A model generated the notes under the pieces. The model did no database searches. It saw only the letters and a program-made list of their open reading frames with translations, and had not been told where the DNA came from. Shown piece by piece: positions 26,002-33,985 of a DNA stretch of 64,000 bases (position 1 is its first letter; each line of letters starts with the position of its first letter). The position numbers were made by a program, and so were the translations under genes. Location of the stretch: positions 1 through 64,000 of the forward strand of contig NZ_CAMVDO010000001.1 in assembly GCF_947166265.1 (NCBI RefSeq), read 5' to 3'. The DNA is from an uncultured Fibrobacter sp. Its GTDB lineage: Bacteria; Fibrobacterota; Fibrobacteria; Fibrobacterales; Fibrobacteraceae.

Positions 26002-28572
26002 ATGAAATCCTACATTCTCGGAATTTTGAAAAATCTCGCCCACCCGGGCACCATTATCGGCCTCCTGGTCTCTATCGCGATTCCCTTCCTCATTTACCTA
26101 GGTCCAAATGTCGGCCACAAATCGACCATCAGAAACCTAGACCTCTATTTACCGCTTCCGCTGTTCATTGTACAGCTTATCGCAGGAATCGTCCTTTTCG
26201 CCCTGATGCAAAAGGATTTCAGGGAATGGCTCAAGGGAATCCTCCCCGAAAAGAAAATTTCGATTTTAATGCTTATCTTCACGGCGGTCATTACGATTTT
26301 TGCGGCCACCCAGATCGAGGCCCGTCACCGTGTACAAAGCGACGAAAGCGTGTTCATGTCGGTTGCCCAGAACATGTACTACAACCATGAATCGGCCACC
26401 TGCAACCAAGGATATTTCGAAGATGGCAAACTGAAATGCATCGCGACCTCCAACAGTTTCAAGACCAAGGGACTCGCCTTCCTGTACCTGCTCGGCATGC
26501 CGCTTCTAGGAAACGACCTGCACTGGATTTTCCACATGGAACTCCTGATGCTTCCGCTCGCGGTACTCCTGATGTTCCTTGCGATTGTCGCCTGGACAAG
26601 GCAGCCCCTGCTAGCCTTCTTTGCAGCCCTCCTCACGGCATTACAGCCCACGGTGCTTTTCCAATTCCGCGCCATGTCCGTAGAACCGCTCTACATTTTC
26701 CTTTCCGCCCTTTCGCTCCTGATTTTCAAATGGGCCTACGACCGTAACACCGTCAAGCACTGGGCTCTTCTCGCCCTTTCGCTCGCCTTCTTTGCGCAGA
26801 CCCGTCAAGAAACCGCTTTCTGCCTGCTCGCCTTTATCGTGTTTGCGCTCCCCAAGATTCTCGACAGCAAGAGCGCCAAGGCCCCCACATTCTTTGTAAC
26901 GCTTTCGCTGTTCTCGGTTCCGGCACTTCTTACCATCAGCTACTTCCAGGGATTCGGTTTCCAGGGGGGCGAATTCGAGGCCCACGGGCATTTCCTCGAA
27001 GACCTTTCGCGCAATTGGACCGAAATGACCAAGCCACTCAACAAGAACGGCGAACTCGAAAACCCCTTCCTCACCTATTTCAACTACCTCTTTGCCATTG
27101 GCGCCATCGACCTGCTTGTACGCGCCTTCTGGGGAATAAAGAAAAAGGACTTTTTCTATCTCGAAATTCTTGCTTTCCTGCTCCTGTACCATATTCAGAC
27201 ATACGTCATTCTCGAAAACGTCTCGGGCGATTTCAGCATCCAGATTAACCAGCGCTACAGCCTGGTGATGCTTCCGTCCATGGCGTTTGTAGGCGCCCTC
27301 CCCGTGGCACACCTCGTAAGGTTGACGATTGAATCGATGAGCGGAAAAGACGCAAAGCAGAACGCCCTCACCGCAGCCATCGCAACGTTTATTACCGCCA
27401 CCCTCTTTACCGGTTGGACATTCCACTACAAGGAAGACTTCAACAAGAACATCATGTACAACCGAAACCACCTCACCACCGAGGAACACGAAATTCTCGG
27501 ATGGCTCGCGGAACAGCCCCAGAAGAACAGGTTCTTTATTTACGGCCGTCCCTGGCATTTTGTCGGTTACGGCATGTCCTCCATTCACTATGACCGAGCC
27601 CGCCAAATGAGTTCCGAAGAACTCAAAAAACTCGTCGACAAGTACGAAGGCGAAGTTTACTACATCCGCGGTCTCGACTGCTGGGACAGCCACACCTACC
27701 ACAAGAAGGCCGTAGAACACCGTATTGCCACGACCTGCGACATCTTTGAACGCGATATGGACCTGGAAGGCGTCAAGAACATCCTGATTACCAACAACTA
27801 CTGGGTGCAGATAGCCAAGTTCAACGGGCGCAAGGAATTCAACCCCAAAAACGTCATCGCCGTCAACGACCTCGAACTCGTACAGGAAACATCCGAAGAC
27901 TCGCTCTCAACTACATCGGCGCTCCAGTACAGTTTCAGCCTCAACGAAAAGGCCTCTATCGCAAGACGCTGGATCTATTCCGTGCAAGTCAACGGAGCCA
28001 TCAATTCCCGCGCACCTTACGCCTACGGGAAATTCAACGGCAAAGTCCAAGAAGAAAAGCTTCTCCCCGGTTACAACCAGGTGGAATTTATCGTCCATGA
28101 TCTCGAAAAGAAGAAAGTCCTAGCCGACATCCAGAAATTCTACTTCAACGACAAGAGCGGCGCCGTTAAAATGACTTCCATTCCCTACGCAAGCCATAAA
28201 CAAGGCTGGGGAAATTTGCACAAGAACGAAAGCATCGAAGCTCACGCCTTCAAGATCGGCGGTAAAATCTACGAAGCCGACGGTTTCGGCACCCATGCAT
28301 CCTCCGAAACGACTTTCAAAATCGGCGGCAAGTACAAGACGCTCAAGATGGGTTACGGACTTGACGAAGAATCACTCTGTAGCGACGGAGCCGAGCTACA
28401 AATCTTTGCCGACGGCAACAAGGTTTACGACAGCGGAAAATTCTCGTACGAAACCCTGCGTACTGCGGAGTTGAACATCGAAAACGTCCAGACGCTCACC
28501 CTCAAGACGCTTTCGCTCGAAAACATCGACTGCGACCACGTCGACATCGTGAACCCGGCACTTATCCCATAG
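26002..28572 (+). CDS. Membrane glycosyltransferase (GT39-like) with C-terminal NPCBM domain
   Basis: The protein has 856 residues. About twelve membrane helices fill residues 1-490. A periplasmic acidic loop after the third or fourth helix contains QSDESVFMSVAQNMYYNHE, the DE-type catalytic motif expected of lipid-linked-sugar mannosyltransferases such as PMT/ArnT-like GT39/GT83. After a large soluble region, residues about 745-852 read as an NPCBM carbohydrate-binding domain (EAHAFKIGGKIYEADGFGTH and YKTLKMGYGLDEESL). It probably moves a sugar from a polyprenyl carrier to a protein or glycan outside the membrane. The GT2 gene 8 bp downstream is a likely supplier of the carrier-linked sugar. 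Confidence 0.8.
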   Translation: MKSYILGILKNLAHPGTIIGLLVSIAIPFLIYLGPNVGHKSTIRNLDLYLPLPLFIVQLIAGIVLFALMQKDFREWLKGILPEKKISILMLIFTAVITIFAATQIEARHRVQSDESVFMSVAQNMYYNHESATCNQGYFEDGKLKCIATSNSFKTKGLAFLYLLGMPLLGNDLHWIFHMELLMLPLAVLLMFLAIVAWTRQPLLAFFAALLTALQPTVLFQFRAMSVEPLYIFLSALSLLIFKWAYDRNTVKHWALLALSLAFFAQTRQETAFCLLAFIVFALPKILDSKSAKAPTFFVTLSLFSVPALLTISYFQGFGFQGGEFEAHGHFLEDLSRNWTEMTKPLNKNGELENPFLTYFNYLFAIGAIDLLVRAFWGIKKKDFFYLEILAFLLLYHIQTYVILENVSGDFSIQINQRYSLVMLPSMAFVGALPVAHLVRLTIESMSGKDAKQNALTAAIATFITATLFTGWTFHYKEDFNKNIMYNRNHLTTEEHEILGWLAEQPQKNRFFIYGRPWHFVGYGMSSIHYDRARQMSSEELKKLVDKYEGEVYYIRGLDCWDSHTYHKKAVEHRIATTCDIFERDMDLEGVKNILITNNYWVQIAKFNGRKEFNPKNVIAVNDLELVQETSEDSLSTTSALQYSFSLNEKASIARRWIYSVQVNGAINSRAPYAYGKFNGKVQEEKLLPGYNQVEFIVHDLEKKKVLADIQKFYFNDKSGAVKMTSIPYASHKQGWGNLHKNESIEAHAFKIGGKIYEADGFGTHASSETTFKIGGKYKTLKMGYGLDEESLCSDGAELQIFADGNKVYDSGKFSYETLRTAELNIENVQTLTLKTLSLENIDCDHVDIVNPALIP

Positions 28573-28580
28573 GCGAACCC

Positions 28581-29495
28581 ATGCTCCTGTCAGTCATCAT
28601 TCCTGTCTTTAACGAAGAAGAAATCGTTGCGGAAACTTACCGCGTCCTCGAAGAGGAACTCAAGGATGTCGAGCACGAGCTCATTTTCGTGAACGACGGA
28701 TCCAAGGACAAGACGCGCGAAATCGTCGAGGGGCTCCTCCCGGGAAACCCGAACAACAGGATTATCAACTTCAGCCGCAACTTCGGGCACCAGGCGGCAT
28801 TCAGTGCAGGCCTTGACCATTCCAAGGGAGACGCGGTGGTGATTATCGACGGTGACCTTCAGGATCCGCCGAGCCTGATTCACGAAATGCTCGAAAAATG
28901 GCGCGAAGGTTACCAGGTGGTTTACGCCCAGAGGAACAAGCGCAAAGGCGAAACCATCTTCAAGCGCTTTACCGCATTCGCTTTCTACCGTCTGATAGGA
29001 AAGCTCACAAGCATCGACATTCCGCCTGACACCGGCGACTTCCGCCTGATGGACCGCTGCGTGGTAAATCAGCTCACGAACCTGCCCGAACGCAGCCGAT
29101 TCCTGCGCGGGCTCGTATGCTGGGTTGGCTTCAAGAAAATCGGCGTCAAGTACGACCGCGCCGAACGCACCGCTGGCACCTCCAAGTACCCGCTCAAGAA
29201 AATGGTCCGCCTTGCTTTTGACGGCATCACCGGATTCAGTTCCGCACCGCTCAAGCTCAGCTTCTACCTGGGACTTTTCGCCGCCATCGTAGGTTTCGGA
29301 GTTTTCGTCTGGTCGATTCTCGAAAAGATCCTCAGTCCATCTACTACAGTTCCAGGCTGGGCATCGCTCATGACCGCCATCGTATTCTTCGCGGGAGTGC
29401 AGCTCATTTCAATCGGCATCCTCGGGGAATACATCGGGCGCATTTACGACGAAGTCAAGCAGCGTCCGCTGTATATCGAAGACAAGAAGAACTAA
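28581..29495 (+). CDS. GT2 glycosyltransferase, polyprenyl-phosphate sugar synthase type
   Basis: The protein has 304 residues. The catalytic GT2 domain has LSVIIPVFNEEEI at the start, FVNDGSKDKT, the metal-binding DGDLQDPP, and the acceptor region TGDFRLMDR. Two C-terminal helices (about residues 232-254 and 268-292) anchor it in the inner membrane. This is the layout of DPM1, GtrB and ArnC, which load a hexose or pentose onto polyprenyl phosphate. It lies 8 bp after the GT39-like gene, so the two are very probably one operon and act in sequence. A bidirectional terminator follows. Confidence 0.9.
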   Translation: MLLSVIIPVFNEEEIVAETYRVLEEELKDVEHELIFVNDGSKDKTREIVEGLLPGNPNNRIINFSRNFGHQAAFSAGLDHSKGDAVVIIDGDLQDPPSLIHEMLEKWREGYQVVYAQRNKRKGETIFKRFTAFAFYRLIGKLTSIDIPPDTGDFRLMDRCVVNQLTNLPERSRFLRGLVCWVGFKKIGVKYDRAERTAGTSKYPLKKMVRLAFDGITGFSSAPLKLSFYLGLFAAIVGFGVFVWSILEKILSPSTTVPGWASLMTAIVFFAGVQLISIGILGEYIGRIYDEVKQRPLYIEDKKN

Positions 29496-29503
29496 CCATT
29501 ACA

Positions 29504-29529
29504 AAAAACCGGCCTTACAGCCGGTTTTT
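29504..29529. terminator. Bidirectional terminator
   Basis: AAAAACCGGC-CTTACA-GCCGGTTTTT lies between the GT2 gene and the convergent FISUMP gene, with A/T runs on both sides. Confidence 0.9.
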
Positions 29530-29554
29530 CATACGAGGTCACCTGACTGCTGGA

Positions 29555-31036
29555 CTAGGGTTCGCCCTCCACGCAACGAACAGAAAACGCGATGTCATCC
29601 TTATCGTCACGGTCTTCATTAGTCGCGGAATCCTTTTTCCCTCTCAATGTAAAAACATACGCCGAGTCACTGTCGACTTCAGAAGAACTCCAGAAAAATC
29701 CTGTATATCCTAATTCATAGAAGTTTACAAAATCGTAATACCACTCGCCCGCAGGCAATGCAGAAAAAGCATACGAATCCGTACCACTACCATCACTATC
29801 GTTACCACCGCCGTGGCTAATTTTCCAGCCAGTCGTTGCTTTGAGAGCCTTACCTGCATTTTCCGCACCACCCACAGTTGTAATTAGCTGACCCCATTCG
29901 TCTTTATTCGGCAAATGCCAGCCATTCGGGCAAACGCTCATAGCATCATCCCACTTGTAAAGACGTCCGTATTTTTCACAATAATCTAGGCTATCATTGA
30001 AACAGAAACTGTTTTCGGTTTTATAATTCATATTTTCTGCCGTCCATACCTGGTCACCAATCTTGACCGTTCTGTAAGTCTGGCGATCGCGTTCATCCGT
30101 AATATAATCCATTATACAGCGGACGGAGTAAGCATAGCCAGTAAGGTCATCAGACAATTCTGGATTAGGCATAAAGAAAGCTTGGGGGGCTCCTCTCCGC
30201 AACTCGACAAATTTGACTCCACTATCATCTTTAATCCAAAAATCAGCAACTTTATCAAAAAAGATGAATTTACCAGCGGAATTCCTATAGCCAGCAAACA
30301 TTTCGTTACCCGTTCCATACACGTTTTGGGATTGGAGCACCCCACCCGCGACCTCTATTCCACCGACAGCATCAAACAAGGTTTGCCATTCCAACGAATC
30401 CGGCAGGTGCCAGCCCTCGGGGCAAATCTCTTTTGCTGTTGACCAGTCGTAAAGTCTACCATATCTCCATTTGTTACGATCGCCATCAGGGTAAAAAAAT
30501 GTGGGCTTTTCCTCAGCCATATTGTCCGCCATCCAGGTCTGCTTACCGATAGTCACTACATTGTATAGGATTTCTGGAATACGTAATTGGAAGTGATATG
30601 CTAATGAAGACGAAGACTTCACCGAAGATGAGGACATCATTGAACTACTTGATTCCGCAGAACTTCTGGGCGGTTCTCCAGAACTCGATGCAGGCACAAC
30701 CGCAGAAGACTGCGGCTCGATTCCGCTCGATGTCGGGATGGACGAAGAACTCGCGGATGAATGTTTCACGGAGCTGGAGGACTCGGATGTCTTCCCGGAA
30801 GAAGCCCCGTTGCCATTCGAACTTTTTGGGGACTGAGCATCGGAACTTTCTGGATCCTGGACATCGGAGCTTCCGGAGATTAGGTCGCCGGAGACGTCCG
30901 CATATTCCATTCCGCCAAAGGCATCGTCGAATTCCGCCTGGTAATCGGTACAGGCAGTGAAAAGCATAAAAAGAAGGCTAGCGATTGCCGCTGTCGCCAT
31001 TCTCCCGATTCTCGTCTTAAATCTTTCGTCTAACAT
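29555..31036 (-). CDS. Lipoprotein with two FISUMP domains and Ser-rich linker
   Basis: The protein has 493 residues. A long signal peptide (MATAAIASLLFMLFTAC) gives acylated Cys28. Residues about 60-145 are a Ser-rich flexible linker with repeated SSSS runs. Two FISUMP domains follow. The first (about 150-312) has VVTIGKQTWMADN, GRLYDWSTA and ICPEGWHLPDSLEW. The second (about 313-490) has YRTVKIGDQVWTAENMNY, GRLYKWDDA, VCPNGWHLPNKDEW and IAFSVRC. AGGAGGAG lies 4 nt before the ATG. It is 9 bp downstream of the 31046-32305 gene on the same strand, so the pair is an operon. It is probably surface-exposed; the ligand is unknown. Confidence 0.87.
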   Translation of the reverse strand: MLDERFKTRIGRMATAAIASLLFMLFTACTDYQAEFDDAFGGMEYADVSGDLISGSSDVQDPESSDAQSPKSSNGNGASSGKTSESSSSVKHSSASSSSIPTSSGIEPQSSAVVPASSSGEPPRSSAESSSSMMSSSSVKSSSSLAYHFQLRIPEILYNVVTIGKQTWMADNMAEEKPTFFYPDGDRNKWRYGRLYDWSTAKEICPEGWHLPDSLEWQTLFDAVGGIEVAGGVLQSQNVYGTGNEMFAGYRNSAGKFIFFDKVADFWIKDDSGVKFVELRRGAPQAFFMPNPELSDDLTGYAYSVRCIMDYITDERDRQTYRTVKIGDQVWTAENMNYKTENSFCFNDSLDYCEKYGRLYKWDDAMSVCPNGWHLPNKDEWGQLITTVGGAENAGKALKATTGWKISHGGGNDSDGSGTDSYAFSALPAGEWYYDFVNFYELGYTGFFWSSSEVDSDSAYVFTLRGKKDSATNEDRDDKDDIAFSVRCVEGEP

Positions 31037-31045
31037 AAGCTCCTC

Positions 31046-32305
31046 CTAGAACGCGATGCTCAGGCCAAGGCCAATTCCACCCAAAACCGCAATTCCGATA
31101 CCGACCGTACGAACCGTCTGATACGCGCCGATGTCATCGTGGCGGCTATCGTATTCATCCTGCGAGGCAGGCTTCTTTTCGCTTTCATTTTTCGCCTTGT
31201 TGTTGTAGACAATCGCAAGTGTCGTACCCGCGACAAGCACCGCAGACGAAATTCCAATCAGCAACCAATGCGGGCCATCGCCCTTTTTCGCCTCAGGAAT
31301 TTCCGAATTCACCTTGTCGCCAACAATTTTCGAATCCATCTTCGGCATCGCCTTGATCGCAGAGGAATCCCGATTCCAAATCCAGCGACCCACCAAATCG
31401 TCGCTCGCCTTCTCAAATTCCACACGGCCCTTGTAAGTCGCCATTTCACCATCGCGCCCCTTCGGGAAAACGACAGATTTGTCCTTCATATTCACGAGCA
31501 GGTGCGCGTTATCCTTTCCGTCGGGAATCTGCGTCACGTTGAAAAGTTCGGCACCACTCAAATAGTACGCACCCGCCACAGGCCGGTTCAAGTCGAGATA
31601 AAGGGAAAGATCCGCCGTATCGAGCACCACCTTCAAATTCGTCTTCGTATGCAAAAGCGAATCGTTCATGCGCGCTAGAGCGTGTTCAAAGAGGGGCGCA
31701 AATTCGTCACCGGACTTACGGAGCACAATGTCTCCACACTTGGAAAGCCAAAGTTCCGTAAAATGTTTCTGTTGGTCCATTCGACGTTCATCGTAGCGGA
31801 GCTTGAAATTGTACGACGCGTCAAAGGCTCCCGAATGCGAAAGCGGTTCCAAGTCTACACCACCCTCGATTTTCAAAAGGTTTTCCTTAGAAGCGATAAT
31901 TCTCGAAAAAGCATCGGTACAGGCGTCAATCTGCTGCGTACGCTGTTCCAGGTCATTCGCCATCGTCACCACGCCCAAGCGAAGTTCGCCAGTCACTTCC
32001 ATGTAGCGAGCCTCGAATTCGGGGAGATCCACGGCATAAAAGTGTCCGCATTCCTCGTCCAGCACATCGTTGATAGAGACCATTCCGCAGCGGTCATTCA
32101 TCTTCGCAATGCGGTTTGCCCGGTGAATCAACGAATCCAATTCAGGATTATCGCTACCGATTCCCGCCTTCAACTGTTGCAAGTCATTCTGTATCGCCTG
32201 AAACTCGGACGCGTCTTTAACAAAAATCGAAACGGTCGGGTCGGCAAGCGCTACCCCCACAAAAATCAAGTTCCACAACAATATTAAGGAAACATAAGAC
32301 TTCAT
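31046..32305 (-). CDS. Exported protein with C-terminal membrane helices, unknown
   Basis: The protein has 419 residues. Residues 1-21 are a signal peptide (SLILLWNLIFVGVALA). The exported middle part is helix-rich with Cys73 and Cys86 as a possible disulfide. Near the C-terminus, PHWLLIGISSAVLVAGTTLAIVY (about 340-362) and VGIGIAVLGGIGLGLSIAF (the last 19 residues) are hydrophobic. The first is followed by a Lys/Glu-rich stretch. No family was recognised; the overall plan resembles PEGA-type or TPR-linked fibrobacterial exported proteins with a two-helix end, but no PEGA repeat is visible. It is the first gene of an operon with the two-domain FISUMP lipoprotein. Confidence 0.65.
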   Translation of the reverse strand: MKSYVSLILLWNLIFVGVALADPTVSIFVKDASEFQAIQNDLQQLKAGIGSDNPELDSLIHRANRIAKMNDRCGMVSINDVLDEECGHFYAVDLPEFEARYMEVTGELRLGVVTMANDLEQRTQQIDACTDAFSRIIASKENLLKIEGGVDLEPLSHSGAFDASYNFKLRYDERRMDQQKHFTELWLSKCGDIVLRKSGDEFAPLFEHALARMNDSLLHTKTNLKVVLDTADLSLYLDLNRPVAGAYYLSGAELFNVTQIPDGKDNAHLLVNMKDKSVVFPKGRDGEMATYKGRVEFEKASDDLVGRWIWNRDSSAIKAMPKMDSKIVGDKVNSEIPEAKKGDGPHWLLIGISSAVLVAGTTLAIVYNNKAKNESEKKPASQDEYDSRHDDIGAYQTVRTVGIGIAVLGGIGLGLSIAF

Positions 32306-32309
32306 AGTT

Positions 32310-32317
32310 TAAATATA
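32310..32317 (-). promoter_or_regulatory. -7 box of the exported-protein/FISUMP operon
   Basis: Minus-strand TATATTTA ends 4 nt before the ATG at 32305. Confidence 0.55.
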
Positions 32318-32362
32318 GTAGTTTGCGAAAAACTTACAATGCACAGTACCGCCTAAAAAAAG

Positions 32363-32370
32363 TATATTTG
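32363..32370 (+). promoter_or_regulatory. -7 box of gmk
   Basis: TATATTTG ends 4 nt before the ATG at 32375. With the spacing seen at rnpB, transcription would start at or next to the A of the start codon. Confidence 0.65.
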
Positions 32371-32374
32371 CGCT

Positions 32375-32938
32375 ATGCGTAACAAGTTATTCGTGATGAG
32401 TGCCGCAAGCGGCGCAGGCAAGACCACCCTCAAGGATTTGGTCATCAAGGATTTTCCCGACATCAAGTATTCCATCTCGGCCACCACTCGCGCCCCGCGC
32501 GAAGGCGAAGTCAACGGAGTCCATTACTTTTTCAAGACAAAGGAAGAATTCGAAAAACTCATCAAGGAAAACGGACTTATCGAATGGAACGAAGTCCACG
32601 GTAACTACTACGGAACACCCAAGAGTTTCGTGGAGCAAACCCTTGCCGAAGGAAACCGCGTCCTGTTCGACCTCGACGTTTTTGGCAAGGTGAACTTCGA
32701 CAAGGTCTACCCCGACGCCACTGGCATCCTGATTCTGCCGCCGAGCGAAGAGGAACTCGAAAAGCGCCTGCGTGGTCGCGGAACCGACTCCGAAGAAGTG
32801 ATTCAGCTGCGTCTCAAGAACGCCAAGAAAGAAATGGAATTCGCAAAGACGCAGGGCAAGTACGAATACGTCATCATCAACGACGACTTGCAGCGCGCCG
32901 CGAACGAACTCCGCGAAATTTTAAAGAAGAAAGACTAA
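32375..32938 (+). CDS. gmk: Guanylate kinase
   Basis: Gmk converts GMP or dGMP to the diphosphate. The protein has 187 residues. The P-loop is SAASGAGKTTL (residues 7-17); the GMP-binding part has YSISATTRAPREGEVNGVHY and EWNEVHGNYYGTP, and RLRGRGTDSEE is the lid. The start is near-leaderless. The last 4 nt overlap the end of the convergent tsaC/sua5 gene. No rpoZ gene follows, unlike the common gmk-rpoZ arrangement. Confidence 0.96.
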   Translation: MRNKLFVMSAASGAGKTTLKDLVIKDFPDIKYSISATTRAPREGEVNGVHYFFKTKEEFEKLIKENGLIEWNEVHGNYYGTPKSFVEQTLAEGNRVLFDLDVFGKVNFDKVYPDATGILILPPSEEELEKRLRGRGTDSEEVIQLRLKNAKKEMEFAKTQGKYEYVIINDDLQRAANELREILKKKD

Positions 32939-33894
32939 AGCTTGATGCTCGCCCGTTTGAGGCGATCATTCAAGGCCATACCGACTCCGACATTCGGAAT
33001 CGGGTCTACCAGAATCAAGTCGTACTTAGGATTGTCCAGGTCGTGCATATAGGCGTACAGTTTCGCCGTTGCTTCTAGCATATCGCCAGATTCAGACAAA
33101 TTAAGCGTCGCGGGAATCACGCCGGGGCAATTGCCAAAGGCAATCCGCACACAGTTTTTCGGCAGTTCAAAGCCCTCGGGGATTTTACCGTAAAGCAGCG
33201 GTACCTGCGGGCGGTAGTGCGTATCGCACTGCCCCGGCGCAGCCATCGCCTGCCCAGGCTTCGAGGTAGACTCCTTGATTTTCACGTCACCGATGACCTT
33301 TGCAATCATCTCGGGCGTAATCGCCCCCGGCCTAAGCACAGTCGGCTCGCCCACCAAAGAGACAATCGTACTTTCTACGCCCACGTTGCAAGGGCCGCCA
33401 TCCACGATTCCCGCAAGGCCGCGGTCGGCCAGCTGTGCGGCCACATGTTCGGCGGTCGTCGGGCTTACATGCTTGAACAAGTTCGCGCTAGGAGCGGCAA
33501 GCGGCACGCCCGCCTTCCAGATGATTTCCTGCGCCACCGGATGCGACGGAAAGCGCACCGCTACAGACGGGAGTCCGCTCGTACACAGGTCAGGAATACA
33601 TTCCTTCTTAGGGAGAATCATCGTCATCGGGCCCGGCCAATAGGCTTTTGCCAAGGCGAAGGCCGCATCGGGGATATTTTCGGCAATATCCGAGAGCTGT
33701 GCGATTTCGCAAATATGTACAATCAGCGGGTCAAAAGTCGGACGTTCCTTAATCGCAAAAATCTGCGCCAGGGCCGACGGTAAATAGGCGTTTCCCGCCA
33801 AGCCGTAAACGGTCTCGGTCGGAATCGCCACCACCTGCCCATCGTGGAGCAGGCGCGCAGCATCGTCAATACTTGTCCAAGGAGGAAATTGCAT
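32935..33894 (-). CDS. tsaC: L-threonylcarbamoyladenylate synthase (Sua5 type)
   Basis: This enzyme makes threonylcarbamoyl-AMP from threonine, bicarbonate and ATP for the universal t6A37 tRNA modification. The YrdC-like domain (residues 1-205) has VAIPTETVYGLAGNA, the KERPTFDPLIVH loop and SANLFKHVSPTTAEHV. At 319 residues it is long enough for the extra C-terminal Sua5 domain (about 225-319), linked by PGQAMAAPGQCDTHYRPQVP, which closes over the active site. The start is the ATG at 33894, 7 nt after a TATTTTTG box and without a ribosome-binding sequence. Confidence 0.92.
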   Translation of the reverse strand: MQFPPWTSIDDAARLLHDGQVVAIPTETVYGLAGNAYLPSALAQIFAIKERPTFDPLIVHICEIAQLSDIAENIPDAAFALAKAYWPGPMTMILPKKECIPDLCTSGLPSVAVRFPSHPVAQEIIWKAGVPLAAPSANLFKHVSPTTAEHVAAQLADRGLAGIVDGGPCNVGVESTIVSLVGEPTVLRPGAITPEMIAKVIGDVKIKESTSKPGQAMAAPGQCDTHYRPQVPLLYGKIPEGFELPKNCVRIAFGNCPGVIPATLNLSESGDMLEATAKLYAYMHDLDNPKYDLILVDPIPNVGVGMALNDRLKRASIKL

Positions 33895-33901
33895 GATAGA
33901 C

Positions 33902-33909
33902 CAAAAATA
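33902..33909 (-). promoter_or_regulatory. -7 box of tsaC, merged with upstream terminator
   Basis: Minus-strand TATTTTTG is the end of the T-tract of the hairpin at 33915-33935. The ATG follows after 7 nt. Confidence 0.55.
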
Positions 33910-33914
33910 AAAAA

Positions 33915-33935
33915 ATCGCGAGACATGCTCGCGAT
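33915..33935 (-). terminator. Terminator of the DUF349 gene
   Basis: ATCGCGAG-CATGT-CTCGCGAT on the minus strand is followed by TTTTTTTATTTTTG. Confidence 0.8.
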
Positions 33936-33950
33936 CAAAAATTGATAAAA

Positions 33951-33978
33951 GGAGATCCCCGCCTTCGCGGGGATGACT
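33951..33978. repeat. REP-like palindrome, GGAGAT...ATGAC type
   Basis: GGAGATCCCC and GGGGATGAC flank a short loop. The same frame with a different but complementary core occurs at 39351-39377 and, inside a coding region, at 44914-44962. Confidence 0.8.
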
Positions 33979-33985
33979 TCAAAGG

